Assembly (NCBI RefSeq): GCF_003852315.1
Contig: NZ_CP027762.1
Span: forward strand, 2,089,501-2,153,500
Source of the DNA: Pseudomonas sp. LBUM920
Lineage (GTDB): Bacteria; Pseudomonadota; Gammaproteobacteria; Pseudomonadales; Pseudomonadaceae
Direction: 5' to 3'
Length of the DNA: 64,000 nt
In this document: positions 43,539 through 51,806 of the stretch, piece by piece
Position numbering within the stretch: the first letter of the stretch is position 1
Layout of the letters: the number at the start of each line of letters is the position of its first letter
Notes under the pieces: generated by a model
Seen by the model: the letters and a program-made list of their open reading frames with translations, nothing else
Told to the model about the DNA's origin: nothing
The model's database searches: none
Translations under genes and position numbers: made by a program

Positions 43539-44341
43539 TTCAACAGCTCCCGGCATACAGGTTTGTCGTGGGGCACCCCGAGCAGTTCGCAGACAGTGCC
43601 GCACAGTTCGGTTTGCTTGGGTCGGGCAGAAGGGTCGAAGTTGAAGGCCGAGCCCAGCACGAACAGGGGCACTTCACGCTCCTCGGGCAGCAGGCCGTTG
43701 TGCGAGCGATCGTTGTTCATGCCGTGGTCGGCGGTCACCAGCACCTGGTAGCCGGCGTCGAGCCAGCCTTGCAGGTAATCGGCGAGGATGATGTCGGCCG
43801 AGCGTGCGCTGTTGCGGTATTGCGAGGTATCGAGGCCGTGCTTGTGGCCGGCGTCATCGATGTTCATCGGGTGCACCACGAGGAAATTCGGCGCGTGTTT
43901 GCGGCGCAGGCTTTCGGCGTCGGCGAACAGGTGCGAATCCGGGTAGTGGTCATTCCAGTAAAAATGCCCGTGCTGGATCGCCAGCGCCTTGTCGTCGGTA
44001 TGGCGATCACGCGCGGCAATAAAGGGCGTGCGGTTATACAACTCGCTGACCCAGTGGTAAGCCGCCGCCGCTGTGGTGAGGCCGGCGTCGGTGGCGTAAT
44101 GGAAAATGCTGCGCTGGTTGGACAGGCGCGAGACATTGTTGTGGACGATGCCGCTGTCGATCGGTGGCACGCCGGTGAGGATGCATTCATACAACGGCCG
44201 GGACAGGGCCGGCAGTTCACAGTCCAGTTTGTAAAGCGCTGCGCGTCCTGCGCCGATATAGGCCTGGAGATGCCCCATGGCATGTCGGGCAACCTCGTAG
44301 TTCAGGCCGTCGAGCACCACAAGGATGACGTTGTGCTTCAT
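43535..44341 (-). CDS. Alkaline phosphatase superfamily enzyme (nucleotide pyrophosphatase/phosphodiesterase-like)
   Basis: A 268-residue enzyme of the alkaline-phosphatase fold without signal peptide, thus cytoplasmic. Metal-site landmarks are VVLDGLNYE (first Asp), LSRP in the nucleophile position, HPMNIDDAGHKHG (Asp/His) and TADHGMNND (Asp-His). It is shorter than typical family members. Start ATG 44341; the longer frame runs through a REP. It lies inside an ABC importer operon, so it probably acts on the imported compound, perhaps a phosphodiester, pyrophosphate or phosphonate. PhnA phosphonoacetate hydrolase belongs to the same superfamily but is longer. Confidence 0.82.
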   Translation of the reverse strand: MKHNVILVVLDGLNYEVARHAMGHLQAYIGAGRAALYKLDCELPALSRPLYECILTGVPPIDSGIVHNNVSRLSNQRSIFHYATDAGLTTAAAAYHWVSELYNRTPFIAARDRHTDDKALAIQHGHFYWNDHYPDSHLFADAESLRRKHAPNFLVVHPMNIDDAGHKHGLDTSQYRNSARSADIILADYLQGWLDAGYQVLVTADHGMNNDRSHNGLLPEEREVPLFVLGSAFNFDPSARPKQTELCGTVCELLGVPHDKPVCRELLK

Positions 44342-44404
44342 AGGGGCTGGGGCTCCGCGACGGTAGGTTCGACTCAATTTCCCTGGCTGAACGGGATCAA
44401 ACAT

Positions 44405-44491
44405 GTGGGAGCGGGCTTGCTCGCGAAAGCGGTGTGACAGGCAACACTTCTTTCTCTGAACCATCGCTTTCGCGAGCAAGCCCGCTCCCAC
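44405..44491. repeat. REP-type inverted repeat within the importer operon
   Basis: GTGGGAGCGGGCTTGCTCGC and GCGAGCAAGCCCGCTCCCAC between the binding-protein gene and the phosphatase gene. Such a hairpin could favour higher levels of the binding protein than of the downstream membrane proteins. Confidence 0.88.
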
Positions 44492-44545
44492 ACAAGCCCG
44501 CTTCCACATTGGATCTCCAGTGGAGAGCCAATGTGGGTTGAAGCC

Positions 44546-45613
44546 TTACTGCATATTGATGATGACTTCTTCCTGCCATTTTTGCGGCAGTGCCTTGGAG
44601 GTCTTCTCCCAAGCGTCGGCATCCTTGATCGGCGTGACTTTCTTGTATTGCTCGTTCGGCAGCAGCTTGGCCTGCACGTCAGCCGGCAAGGTCAAGTGCT
44701 CGGCACGGATCGGACGGGCGTTGCCGCGCGCCAGGTTGGTCTGGCCGGCGTCGCTGAAGATGTACTCACGGGTCAGCTTGGCGGCGTTCGGGTGCTTGGC
44801 GTATTTGTTGATGATGGTGGTGTAGCCGGAAATCACCGAGCCGTCCGATGGGATCAGCACCACGTAGTCATCCGGGTTGGCCATCTTGGCTTTGTAGCTC
44901 AGGCCGTTGAAGTCCCAGACCACGCCCACTTCGACTTCGCCTTTTTCCATGGTGGCGATGGTCGGGTTGGCCAGCGACAGGCGGCCTTGCTTGGCGATGT
45001 CGGCGAACATCAGCAGCGCAGGCTGGATGTTCTTCTCGTCGCCACCGTTGGCCAGGGCTGCCGCGAGCACGCCGTTGGCGGCCTGGGCGGCGGTGCTCAC
45101 GTCACCGATGGAAACTTTGTATTTGCCGGTTTTCAAGTCAGCCCAGCTTGTTGGGGCTTCGGAGCCGTGCAGCAGCTTTTTATTGACGATAAAGGCGATG
45201 GTGCCGGTGTAGGCCAGGGCCCAGTTGCCATCTTTATCTTTTGCCCAGTCCGGCACTTGCGCCCAGGTGCTCGGCTTGTACGGTTGGGCCACGCCCTGTT
45301 TCACCGCGATCGGGCCGAAGGCGGCACCGACGTCACCGATATCGGCGCTGGCGTTGTCTTTCTCGGCGGCGAACTTGGCGATTTCCTGGGCCGAGCTCAT
45401 GTCGGTGTCGATGTGCTTGAGGCCGTAGGTTTTGGCCAGGTCTTCCCAGGTGCCTTTCCAGTTGGCCCAGTCATCGGGCATGCCGACGCTGTTGACGGCG
45501 CCTTCGGCTTTCGCGGCGGCTTCCAGAGTCTTTAGATCGGTATCAGCAGCCATGGCGGCGGTGCACATGGCAATGGTCGAGCCTAACAGTGATGCCAGGA
45601 AAAGCTTTTTCAT
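44546..45613 (-). CDS. ABC importer periplasmic substrate-binding protein
   Basis: A 355-residue secreted binding protein with a cleavable signal (MKKLFLASLLGSTIAMCTAAMAA). The mature part belongs to the iron/spermidine/aminoethylphosphonate type II cluster (EGAVNSVGMPDDWANWKGTW, DIGDVGAAFGPIAV). It is the first gene of the importer operon, divergent from a GntR/UTRA regulator. The upstream region contains Pho-box-like repeats and a TGGTCTAG motif, so phosphate and substrate control are both plausible. Ligand unknown; a phosphonate or phosphate ester is favoured by context, a polyamine or metal is the alternative. Confidence 0.9.
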   Translation of the reverse strand: MKKLFLASLLGSTIAMCTAAMAADTDLKTLEAAAKAEGAVNSVGMPDDWANWKGTWEDLAKTYGLKHIDTDMSSAQEIAKFAAEKDNASADIGDVGAAFGPIAVKQGVAQPYKPSTWAQVPDWAKDKDGNWALAYTGTIAFIVNKKLLHGSEAPTSWADLKTGKYKVSIGDVSTAAQAANGVLAAALANGGDEKNIQPALLMFADIAKQGRLSLANPTIATMEKGEVEVGVVWDFNGLSYKAKMANPDDYVVLIPSDGSVISGYTTIINKYAKHPNAAKLTREYIFSDAGQTNLARGNARPIRAEHLTLPADVQAKLLPNEQYKKVTPIKDADAWEKTSKALPQKWQEEVIINMQ

Positions 45614-45670
45614 CCGAAGCTCCTTTGGGCGTTTTCAACGCGGCGTTTTTATGAACGTTTGCGGTGGTGT

Positions 45671-45682
45671 TGGTCTAGGTCA
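45671..45682. promoter_or_regulatory. Candidate GntR operator, binding-protein side
   Basis: TGGTCTAGGTCA, sharing TGGTCTAG with the site at 45942. The HutC-subfamily half-site pattern GT-N-TA is present. Confidence 0.55.
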
Positions 45683-45714
45683 GAGCAATACCTGAGCCAA
45701 TCTAGGCTCGGTGC

Positions 45715-45732
45715 ATGACAGTTTCATGTCGA
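45715..45732 (-). promoter_or_regulatory. Candidate Pho box upstream of the binding-protein gene
   Basis: On the minus strand TCGACAT-GAAA-CTGTCAT: two 7-bp units 11 bp apart, the second identical to the PhoB repeat CTGTCAT and the first matching at four positions. It lies about 100 bp upstream of the binding-protein start. Confidence 0.45.
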
Positions 45733-45852
45733 TGTCGTTTTTTAATCGCTTTTGTCGCTCATTCCAGACTCAGCGTAGACCATGCCCAAGTGCCCGCAGG
45801 CCCTGGACTTGGCCGATGTATTGCAGGGTGTGGTGCAGGGCGTGGACAGGGA

Positions 45853-45870
45853 CTGTCATCTGTCGGTCAT
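45853..45870 (+). promoter_or_regulatory. Candidate Pho box upstream of the GntR regulator
   Basis: CTGTCAT-CTGT-CGGTCAT: two 7-bp PhoB-like repeats with a 4-bp spacer, one mismatch in the second repeat. It faces the GntR gene, about 100 bp from its start. Confidence 0.55.
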
Positions 45871-45941
45871 CTGTAATGCCTAGGCTGGCACGCAGTAGCA
45901 AAAGCCCATTTACGGAGCGGTTTGTGCACCTGAACGGTGCT

Positions 45942-45953
45942 GGTCTAGTCCAG
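45942..45953. promoter_or_regulatory. Candidate GntR operator, regulator side
   Basis: TGGTCTAGTCCA, a near palindrome centred on CTAG, 13 bp before the GntR start codon and in position for autorepression. Confidence 0.6.
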
Positions 45954-45966
45954 ATAGGTAACGTTG

Positions 45967-46680
45967 ATGCGTGATGAGGCAATCAAGGCGGTGACATCCA
46001 TCGGCCTGGCGCTGCAAGAGCAGATCGACCACGGCCTGTTGCCGCCCGCGAGTAAATTGCCCGCCGAGCGCAAGCTCAGCGAGTTGTTCGGTACCACTCG
46101 CATTACCGTGCGGGAAGCCTTGTTACAGCTGGAAGCCCAAGGCCAGATTTACCGTGAGGAGCGCCGTGGCTGGTTCGTTTCGCCGCCGCGGCTGGCCTAC
46201 AACCTGATGCAACGCAGCCACTTTCACGCGATGGTTGGGGATCAGGGCCGGGTGGCGTCCACCGAAGTGATTTCTGCGCGGCTGCAACCGGCGTCGGCAG
46301 CAGTGTGCGCGTGGTTGCAGTTGCCGGCGCTGTCGAGTGTGATCCAGATCTGCCGAGGCCGGCGGATTGATGGGCGCCTGGTGTTGTATGTGGAGCACTA
46401 CCTGAACCCGCAGTACTTTCCGGGGATTCTGGGGTGTGATCTGAATCAGTCGATGACCGAACTGTATGCGCGCAAGTACGACCTGCACTATGGCCGTGTG
46501 CGCTTTGAAATCGTGCCGACGTCACTGCCGGTGGAGGCCGCCGCCGCGTTGCGCGTGTCGGTGGGCAGCCCGGGGTTGCGCATTGCCCGGGTCAACTATG
46601 ACCAGCACCAGCGGTTGATCGACTGCGACCTGGAGTTCTGGCGCCATGATGCGATTCACGTCGGCGTGGATGTGGTGTGA
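45967..46680 (+). CDS. GntR-family regulator with UTRA domain (HutC/PhnR-like)
   Basis: A 237-residue regulator. Winged helix-turn-helix in the first 70 residues (LPAERKLSELFGTTRITVRE), then a UTRA ligand-binding domain (about 85-235). Start ATG 45967; TTG 45964 is adjacent. It is divergent from the ABC importer operon, as PhnR is from phnSTUV in Salmonella. The two promoters share a TGGTCTAG element. UTRA domains bind small metabolites, so the transported compound or its product is the likely effector. Confidence 0.9.
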   Translation: MRDEAIKAVTSIGLALQEQIDHGLLPPASKLPAERKLSELFGTTRITVREALLQLEAQGQIYREERRGWFVSPPRLAYNLMQRSHFHAMVGDQGRVASTEVISARLQPASAAVCAWLQLPALSSVIQICRGRRIDGRLVLYVEHYLNPQYFPGILGCDLNQSMTELYARKYDLHYGRVRFEIVPTSLPVEAAAALRVSVGSPGLRIARVNYDQHQRLIDCDLEFWRHDAIHVGVDVV

Positions 46681-46731
46681 CCTTCGGGTGCTGGGCTGGC
46701 CGACAGTCAGCAGGTGCACCGCGAGCTTAAT

Positions 46732-46815
46732 GGGGGAGCTGGGTTGCCTGCGATGCGGGCGCCTCGGTACATCAGGCAAATAACATTGATGCTATCGCAG
46801 GCAAGCCAGCTCCCA
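46732..46815. repeat. REP-type inverted repeat, second class (degenerate left arm)
   Basis: GGGGGAGCTGGGTTGCCTGC on the left and GCAGGCAAGCCAGCTCCCAC on the right, between convergent genes. Confidence 0.8.
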
Positions 46816-46850
46816 CACTTGAACCGAGATCGACTTGAAGAATCGCTCGC

Positions 46851-47807
46851 CTATGGCATCAGTGTCTTGATCACCTGATCCACGTTACCTTCCAACTCCG
46901 CCACCGGGTCCGCACCGTCGACGTTCAACACCAATAGCTGCGCACCGGATGCCGTCACTGCTGCTTTCACCGCTTCGCTCGGTTGACGATGGTGCAGCAC
47001 CACGGCCACGTCGCTGTCCTTCAAGCGGGCGGTTAACCCCTGCAGCGCTTCGGGCGTCCAGTCGGCGTCCGGCCGTGCATCGGTGCTGACCACTTCCAGG
47101 TTCAGACTGCTGACCAGGTACGCAAAGTGATCGCTCAGGCTGACCACGCTCAGGTTATCGGCCTGCGCCAGGCGCGCTTCGCTGTCGGCGTTGAGTTTGA
47201 GCAGGCGCTGCTTGAGGGCGGCGAGGTTGGCATCAATCGTCGGTTTGGCATTCGGCGCCAGCCGGCTCAGGTCGGCGGCCATCACATCGGCCATGCGCCC
47301 CATATTGTTGCTTGACTGCCAGGGCTGGCTGTTCAGCCCGTCGGTGCTGCCTGGTTGCACGGCAATGCCCGGCAGGCCGCCGTCCACCGGGCGCGCAGCG
47401 TCGATTTCGACGATGCGGATATTGCTGCGCCGCGCCACCGGATACAGCGGGTCATCCGGCCACAACGAGCGCAGGCCGATGGCGGCGTCGGCGTCCGACG
47501 CGAGGGTATTCAGTGTCTGCGCGCCACGGCCGGTGAAGTAGGACACCTGCCGAGAACCTGGCAGGTTGGCAGGGGCGGCGCGTTCAAGCTTCACGTCGGT
47601 GCCTTTTAGCAGTACCTCGGCCAAGCCGTAAGTGATGGGCAACGAGGCCACGACTTTGACCGACTTCTTTGCTTTGGTCAGCGCGGCATGGCCGAGACCC
47701 TGGTTGACTTTGAAGTCGTTGGGATTAAAACCATCGACGGCGGCCAGCGCCGAAGTGCTGACCAAACAAGCGATGGCCAAGGCCAGTGGGCGAAAAAAAG
47801 GGCGCAT
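46851..47807 (-). CDS. fpvF: FpvF-like periplasmic binding protein of the pyoverdine-iron ABC system
   Basis: A 318-residue secreted protein of the ZnuA-like metal-binding family (signal LALAIACLVSTSALAA). Start ATG 47807 overlaps the fpvE stop by one base (TAATG). The fold is recognisable (VKVVASLPITYGLAEVLLKG), but few histidine ligands remain, unlike true ZnuA. It is the last of eight co-directional genes matching the order of P. aeruginosa fpvGHJK-fpvCDEF. FpvF is reported as a second binding protein that associates with pyoverdine and FpvC. Confidence 0.85.
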   Translation of the reverse strand: MRPFFRPLALAIACLVSTSALAAVDGFNPNDFKVNQGLGHAALTKAKKSVKVVASLPITYGLAEVLLKGTDVKLERAAPANLPGSRQVSYFTGRGAQTLNTLASDADAAIGLRSLWPDDPLYPVARRSNIRIVEIDAARPVDGGLPGIAVQPGSTDGLNSQPWQSSNNMGRMADVMAADLSRLAPNAKPTIDANLAALKQRLLKLNADSEARLAQADNLSVVSLSDHFAYLVSSLNLEVVSTDARPDADWTPEALQGLTARLKDSDVAVVLHHRQPSEAVKAAVTASGAQLLVLNVDGADPVAELEGNVDQVIKTLMP

Positions 47808-48706
47808 TATCCAAGATTCCCTTTGAGGCTGGGCACGGTGCCGCGCGCGATGGCGGCGAAGGCGAAAGCGATACCGGCAACCAGAATGATCGCGGCGCCG
47901 GACGGAATAGGCAGGTCGAAGATGATCGGCAGCAGAATGCCGCACAGCGTGCTGACGGTGGCGATCACTACCGACACCCAGAAAAAACCTTTGAGCGACT
48001 GGCTCAGCAGGCGCGCCGCCGCGGCTGGAATCACCAGCAGGGCGCCCACCAGGATCGCGCCGATGACCTTGACCGCCGCCACGGTGATCAACGTCACCAG
48101 AATCACGAACAGGTAGTCCAGGGTTTTTACCGCCACACCGCGCACGGCGGCCAGTTGCGGGTTGAAACTGGCGAGCATGATGCGGTTGTACAGCGGCAAC
48201 GCCAGCGCCATCACCAGCGAGCCAACCACGGCCAGCACCAGCAAATCATTGCCGTTGACCGTCAGCACCGAACCAAACAGCACGTTTTCCAGAATGTGCA
48301 CGTTGATCTTGCCCGCCAGAATCAGCAACAGGCTCGCGCCCAACGCCAGCGACACGGAGAGGAACACGCCGATCAAGGTGTCCGGCGCCAGGCCGGTGCG
48401 GTTGCGCAGGTAATTGAGCAGGATGCCGAACAGCAGGCAGTAGCCGAACAGCGCACCATATGGCCCGGTATAGGGCTCACCTAACAGAATGCCCACGGCC
48501 ACGCCGGTCAGCGCGGCATGCCCGACCGCTTCGGAGAAAAACGCGAAGCGCTTGACCACCACCAGTGTGCCCAGGCCGCCCAGTACCGGGCCGATCAGTA
48601 AACCGGCGAGCAAGGCATTGACCACAAATCCATAGGCCAGCGCTTCCGGCAGATAGCCGGAAGAGGCCCAGCCCTGGACCATCAGACGAAACGCTTCATA
48701 ACTCAT
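47807..48706 (-). CDS. fpvE: FpvE-like ABC permease for iron released from pyoverdine
   Basis: A 299-residue permease of the ZnuB/MntB class with eight to nine transmembrane segments. Typical segments are FFSEAVGHAALTGVAVGILL (about residues 74-93) and MLASFNPQLAAVRGV. It overlaps fpvD by four bases. In P. aeruginosa the FpvCDEF transporter imports iron after pyoverdine-Fe reduction in the periplasm. Confidence 0.88.
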   Translation of the reverse strand: MSYEAFRLMVQGWASSGYLPEALAYGFVVNALLAGLLIGPVLGGLGTLVVVKRFAFFSEAVGHAALTGVAVGILLGEPYTGPYGALFGYCLLFGILLNYLRNRTGLAPDTLIGVFLSVSLALGASLLLILAGKINVHILENVLFGSVLTVNGNDLLVLAVVGSLVMALALPLYNRIMLASFNPQLAAVRGVAVKTLDYLFVILVTLITVAAVKVIGAILVGALLVIPAAAARLLSQSLKGFFWVSVVIATVSTLCGILLPIIFDLPIPSGAAIILVAGIAFAFAAIARGTVPSLKGNLG

Positions 48707-49449
48707 GGTGCCGGGCTCCGGGGGTGAGTGGAGAACAGGGTCAGCAGGCGGTCCGGGGTCAGCGCTTCTTTTGGCGTGGCGTCGAACAGCACACGACGGT
48801 TCAGGCCGGTGACGCGGTCGGCCAGGCGGCCCACAGCTTCAAGGTCGTGCTCGATCCACAGCACGGTGATCCCGGCCAGGCGCCAGTCATTCAGCAGGCG
48901 TTCAAAGACCTGGATGCCGGCTTCATCGAGCGCCGACATCGGTTCATCCAGCACCAGCAGGTGCGGAGCCGGAATCAGGCCCTGGGCCAGCAATACGCGC
49001 TGACGCTCACCGCCCGACAGCGCGCCCATGCGGCGTTTGCGTTTGTCCTGCATGCCCACCCGTTCGAGCGCCTCGCCGATTGCCCCGGCGTAGTGCCTGG
49101 ACAGGCCGAGAAACGCCGGGCGCCGTTGACACATGGCGGCCATGAAGTCGTCGACGGTCATCGGCAAGCCACGGTCGAACTCCAGCGCTTGCGGTACATA
49201 GCCGATGGTGCCGGGCGTGGCCTGCCAGTGCAGGCGCAAGTGGCCCTGGTGCGGCATTTGCCCCAACAGGGTCTTGATCAGCGAGCTTTTACCGCCGCCG
49301 TTGGGGCCCACCAATGCATGGATGCTGCCTGGCTCTACCTGGAAGCTCACACCGTCAAGAATGGTGGTGCGGCCCAGGGTCAGCGACACCGTGTCGAACT
49401 CGATTGTCGGACCAATGCTGGCCACCTTCAGCTGTTCCGCCGCCGTCAT
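48703..49449 (-). CDS. fpvD: FpvD-like ABC ATP-binding protein
   Basis: A 248-residue ATPase of the ZnuC/MntA class. Walker A GPNGGGKSS (about residues 49-57), signature LSGGERQRVLLAQ, Walker B HLLVLDEPMSALD and WIEHDLEA switch histidine. It overlaps fpvC and fpvE by four bases on each side, so the subunits are translationally coupled. Confidence 0.9.
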   Translation of the reverse strand: MTAAEQLKVASIGPTIEFDTVSLTLGRTTILDGVSFQVEPGSIHALVGPNGGGKSSLIKTLLGQMPHQGHLRLHWQATPGTIGYVPQALEFDRGLPMTVDDFMAAMCQRRPAFLGLSRHYAGAIGEALERVGMQDKRKRRMGALSGGERQRVLLAQGLIPAPHLLVLDEPMSALDEAGIQVFERLLNDWRLAGITVLWIEHDLEAVGRLADRVTGLNRRVLFDATPKEALTPDRLLTLFSTHPRSPAP

Positions 49450-50366
49450 GCCCCGGACTCCTGAATCGCCCGCACCACGGTGTTGAGGTTGCCGGTCATT
49501 TCCACTTCGTACTTCTCAGGGGTGTATTCGCCGTAGGAGATATGCGACAGCGGGTACAGCTTCACGCCGGATTCACGCTGGATGGTCTCGACGTAGGTGG
49601 ACGGGAAATCCATCTCCGAAAAGATCACCTTCACGTCCAGGGCACGCAGTTCGTCGATGGTCTTCTTCAACTGGCTCGGGCTGGGCTCGATGCCGTGGGC
49701 AGGCTCGACCACCGCCGTGACTTCCAGGCCGAACTCACGCAGCAGGTAGTCGTAGGCCGCATGCACGGTGGCCACGCGCAGGTCGGGGTTGGGCGCGCTG
49801 GTCAGCTTGGCCAGCGCGTCGGCGCGCATCTGGCGCAGGCGCTTGCCGTACGCACGGGCGTTCTGGGTGTAGGTCTTGGCGTTGTCCGGGTCGAGTTTGC
49901 CCAGCTCGCGGGCGATGTTGTTGACCTGGGCAATCGAGGCGCTGATCGACAGGAAGGTGTGCGGGTTGACCACCTTGCCTGCACCGCGCGCGGCATTGCC
50001 GGTGGCGGCCAGCAGCGGCACGTTGGCGTTGGCCTCGATCACCGGGATGTCCGGGCGCTCGCTGGTGGCGATCATGCGGTCGGCGAAATCGTCATGGCCG
50101 ACGCCGTTGAGCACGATCACGTCGAGGGTGCCGATGCGCTTGATGTCTTCGGCGCGCGGCTCGTAGGCGTGTGGGTTGAAACCGGCCGGGATCAACGGCA
50201 CCACCTCGGCCTTGTCGCCGACGATGTTGGTGACGTAGCTGTAATAAGGGTGCAGCGTAATGCCGATGCGCAGGCGTTTGGCTGCCTCGGCGTTGGCCAA
50301 AGGCGCCAGCAACACACTGAACAGACTGATCAGCAACAGGCGCAGCAGGGGAGATGAAATGGACAT
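49446..50366 (-). CDS. fpvC: FpvC-like periplasmic iron-binding protein
   Basis: A 306-residue ZnuA-like binding protein with signal peptide (LLRLLLISLFSVLLAPLANA). Metal-site positions are visible: TLHPYYSYV, LNGVGHDDF, VVNPHTFLSIS and a late Glu/Asp pair (IFSEMDFPS). In P. aeruginosa FpvC accepts ferrous iron released from pyoverdine. ATG 50366 is preferred over GTG 50372. It lies downstream of fpvK with a 20-bp gap. Confidence 0.88.
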   Translation of the reverse strand: MSISSPLLRLLLISLFSVLLAPLANAEAAKRLRIGITLHPYYSYVTNIVGDKAEVVPLIPAGFNPHAYEPRAEDIKRIGTLDVIVLNGVGHDDFADRMIATSERPDIPVIEANANVPLLAATGNAARGAGKVVNPHTFLSISASIAQVNNIARELGKLDPDNAKTYTQNARAYGKRLRQMRADALAKLTSAPNPDLRVATVHAAYDYLLREFGLEVTAVVEPAHGIEPSPSQLKKTIDELRALDVKVIFSEMDFPSTYVETIQRESGVKLYPLSHISYGEYTPEKYEVEMTGNLNTVVRAIQESGA

Positions 50367-50386
50367 GGGCACTCGGTCTTCTCGGG

Positions 50387-50947
50387 TCAGTGACGGTGCT
50401 GGCGCGTGACGCCGGCATCGAATTGCGCGACCACCTGTTGCCAGCCGGCCGCGATCAGCGCCTGGTCAGTGAGGTCGGAAGGGGTGGCGAGATTGGCCTG
50501 GCGGTTGAGCCAGATATCCGGCTCGGCGCCGTGCACGCGCATCAGCAGCGAGCCGCTGGTGCTTGGCGTCTGGCTCACGCCCAAGTAGGCCGAAGGCTCC
50601 AGCATTTGCCATCGATGGTCGCCACGGCTGACCGAACTGGCGTCCTGGGCAAACGGCGCAAACCCTTCTTCGGCCAATTGTTCAGGCGTTGGCAGGGCGC
50701 TTTGCTCTTGTTGCAGCAGCTGGATCTCATCCAGAGTCACCCGCAGGTCGGCGTAGATGCCTTGCTCGGAGGCGCTGAGGTCGCGGCGTGCATCCAGCTG
50801 GTGGCTGGGCAGCGCTGCAACTTCCTGGGTTTCACCGTGCAGGGCGATCACCGAGCCGGCCACCGCCAGGATGATCAGGCACAGCAACAGCACGTAGAGG
50901 GTTTCGTGGCCGGCACCGGCGGGGCGTACAACCTGTGTGGTGCTCAT
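50387..50947 (-). CDS. fpvK: FpvK-like inner-membrane protein
   Basis: A 186-residue protein with one N-terminal helix (LYVLLLCLIILAVAGSVIAL) and a mostly acidic periplasmic domain. It has no enzyme motif and matches the position of fpvK (PA2406 as I recall), a component of the inner-membrane complex with FpvGHJ. It overlaps fpvJ by four bases. Confidence 0.8.
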   Translation of the reverse strand: MSTTQVVRPAGAGHETLYVLLLCLIILAVAGSVIALHGETQEVAALPSHQLDARRDLSASEQGIYADLRVTLDEIQLLQQEQSALPTPEQLAEEGFAPFAQDASSVSRGDHRWQMLEPSAYLGVSQTPSTSGSLLMRVHGAEPDIWLNRQANLATPSDLTDQALIAAGWQQVVAQFDAGVTRQHRH

Positions 50948-51273
50948 TGAGGCTGGATATCCGCTTGGTCGATTTCCACCACGTGACCGGGGCCTGCATC
51001 AAACAGCACATAAAACTCGGCGGCGGGCTTCTTGAAGGTCAGGGTCGAGTCCTGGCCAAGCTTGCCGGGCAGCAGGATGGTTTCGTCGTAGCCGATTACG
51101 TCCAGGGTCACGCCCGGGGCGCCGCTGCCGTCGGAAAAACCGCCGGTGCACTGGATCTGCTCGCCGGGGATTTCCTTGCATTCGCACATCGGGTTGTGGG
51201 CGAGGGCGGTGGTACTGAAACCGGCGCAGAGCAACAGTGCTGCACCGGCGCGGGTCAGGCGCGTCAACGTCAT
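50944..51273 (-). CDS. fpvJ: FpvJ-like periplasmic protein
   Basis: A 109-residue secreted protein: signal peptide (RAGAALLLCAGFSTTALA) and a small beta domain with three cysteines near the mature N-terminus (MCECKEIPGEQIQC). The cysteine cluster hints at metal or redox chemistry. Position fits fpvJ (PA2405 as I recall). It overlaps fpvH and fpvK by four bases each. Confidence 0.8.
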   Translation of the reverse strand: MTLTRLTRAGAALLLCAGFSTTALAHNPMCECKEIPGEQIQCTGGFSDGSGAPGVTLDVIGYDETILLPGKLGQDSTLTFKKPAAEFYVLFDAGPGHVVEIDQADIQPQ

Positions 51274-51806
51274 GGTTTAACTCCTTGCTTGTTCAGCCAG
51301 GCAATGGTGGCAGGCGAGGCCTGGCTCAGCGGGATGGAACCCTGGTGCATCGTGCCGTCCCAGCCTTCCATGGTGATCCACAGTTCGGCGTCGGCCGGCG
51401 TGCGTTCCGGCACCGGCAGGGCGGCGCCCATGCGGTACGGCGTGCCGAAGAAGATCACTCCGGCGGCGCGCAGGCTGCGGGGCTTGCCGATACGCAAGTA
51501 GGTGGCCTTGACCTGCTCGGCGCAGGTGTCGCACAGGGCAGCGTTGAAGAATTTCATCGGGCCGGCCGGGTCTGGGCGCGGGCCTTCATTGCGGAATTCG
51601 GCGAGTTTCAGGCTCCAGGGCCCGACCTGTACGTCACCGACCACTCGCTCACCAATGCCGGTATCGCCGCGAAACAACGCGGCATCGGCAAAGTACTTGG
51701 GCATGAACCCCAGCGGCACCAGCAACAGCAGGATGTTGATATGGAACCGCCATTTCAGCCAAAAGGCGCGCAGCGGCGAAGGCGGTGTTGCACTGACCTT
51801 GCTCAT
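51270..51806 (-). CDS. fpvH: FpvH-like membrane protein
   Basis: A 178-residue protein with one N-terminal membrane helix (FHINILLLLVPLGFMPKYF) and a periplasmic domain carrying a CxxC motif (ALCDTCAEQ). FpvH is described as needed with FpvG for reductive iron release from pyoverdine; the CxxC is compatible with electron transfer. It overlaps the fpvG stop by one base and fpvJ by four. Confidence 0.82.
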   Translation of the reverse strand: MSKVSATPPSPLRAFWLKWRFHINILLLLVPLGFMPKYFADAALFRGDTGIGERVVGDVQVGPWSLKLAEFRNEGPRPDPAGPMKFFNAALCDTCAEQVKATYLRIGKPRSLRAAGVIFFGTPYRMGAALPVPERTPADAELWITMEGWDGTMHQGSIPLSQASPATIAWLNKQGVKP

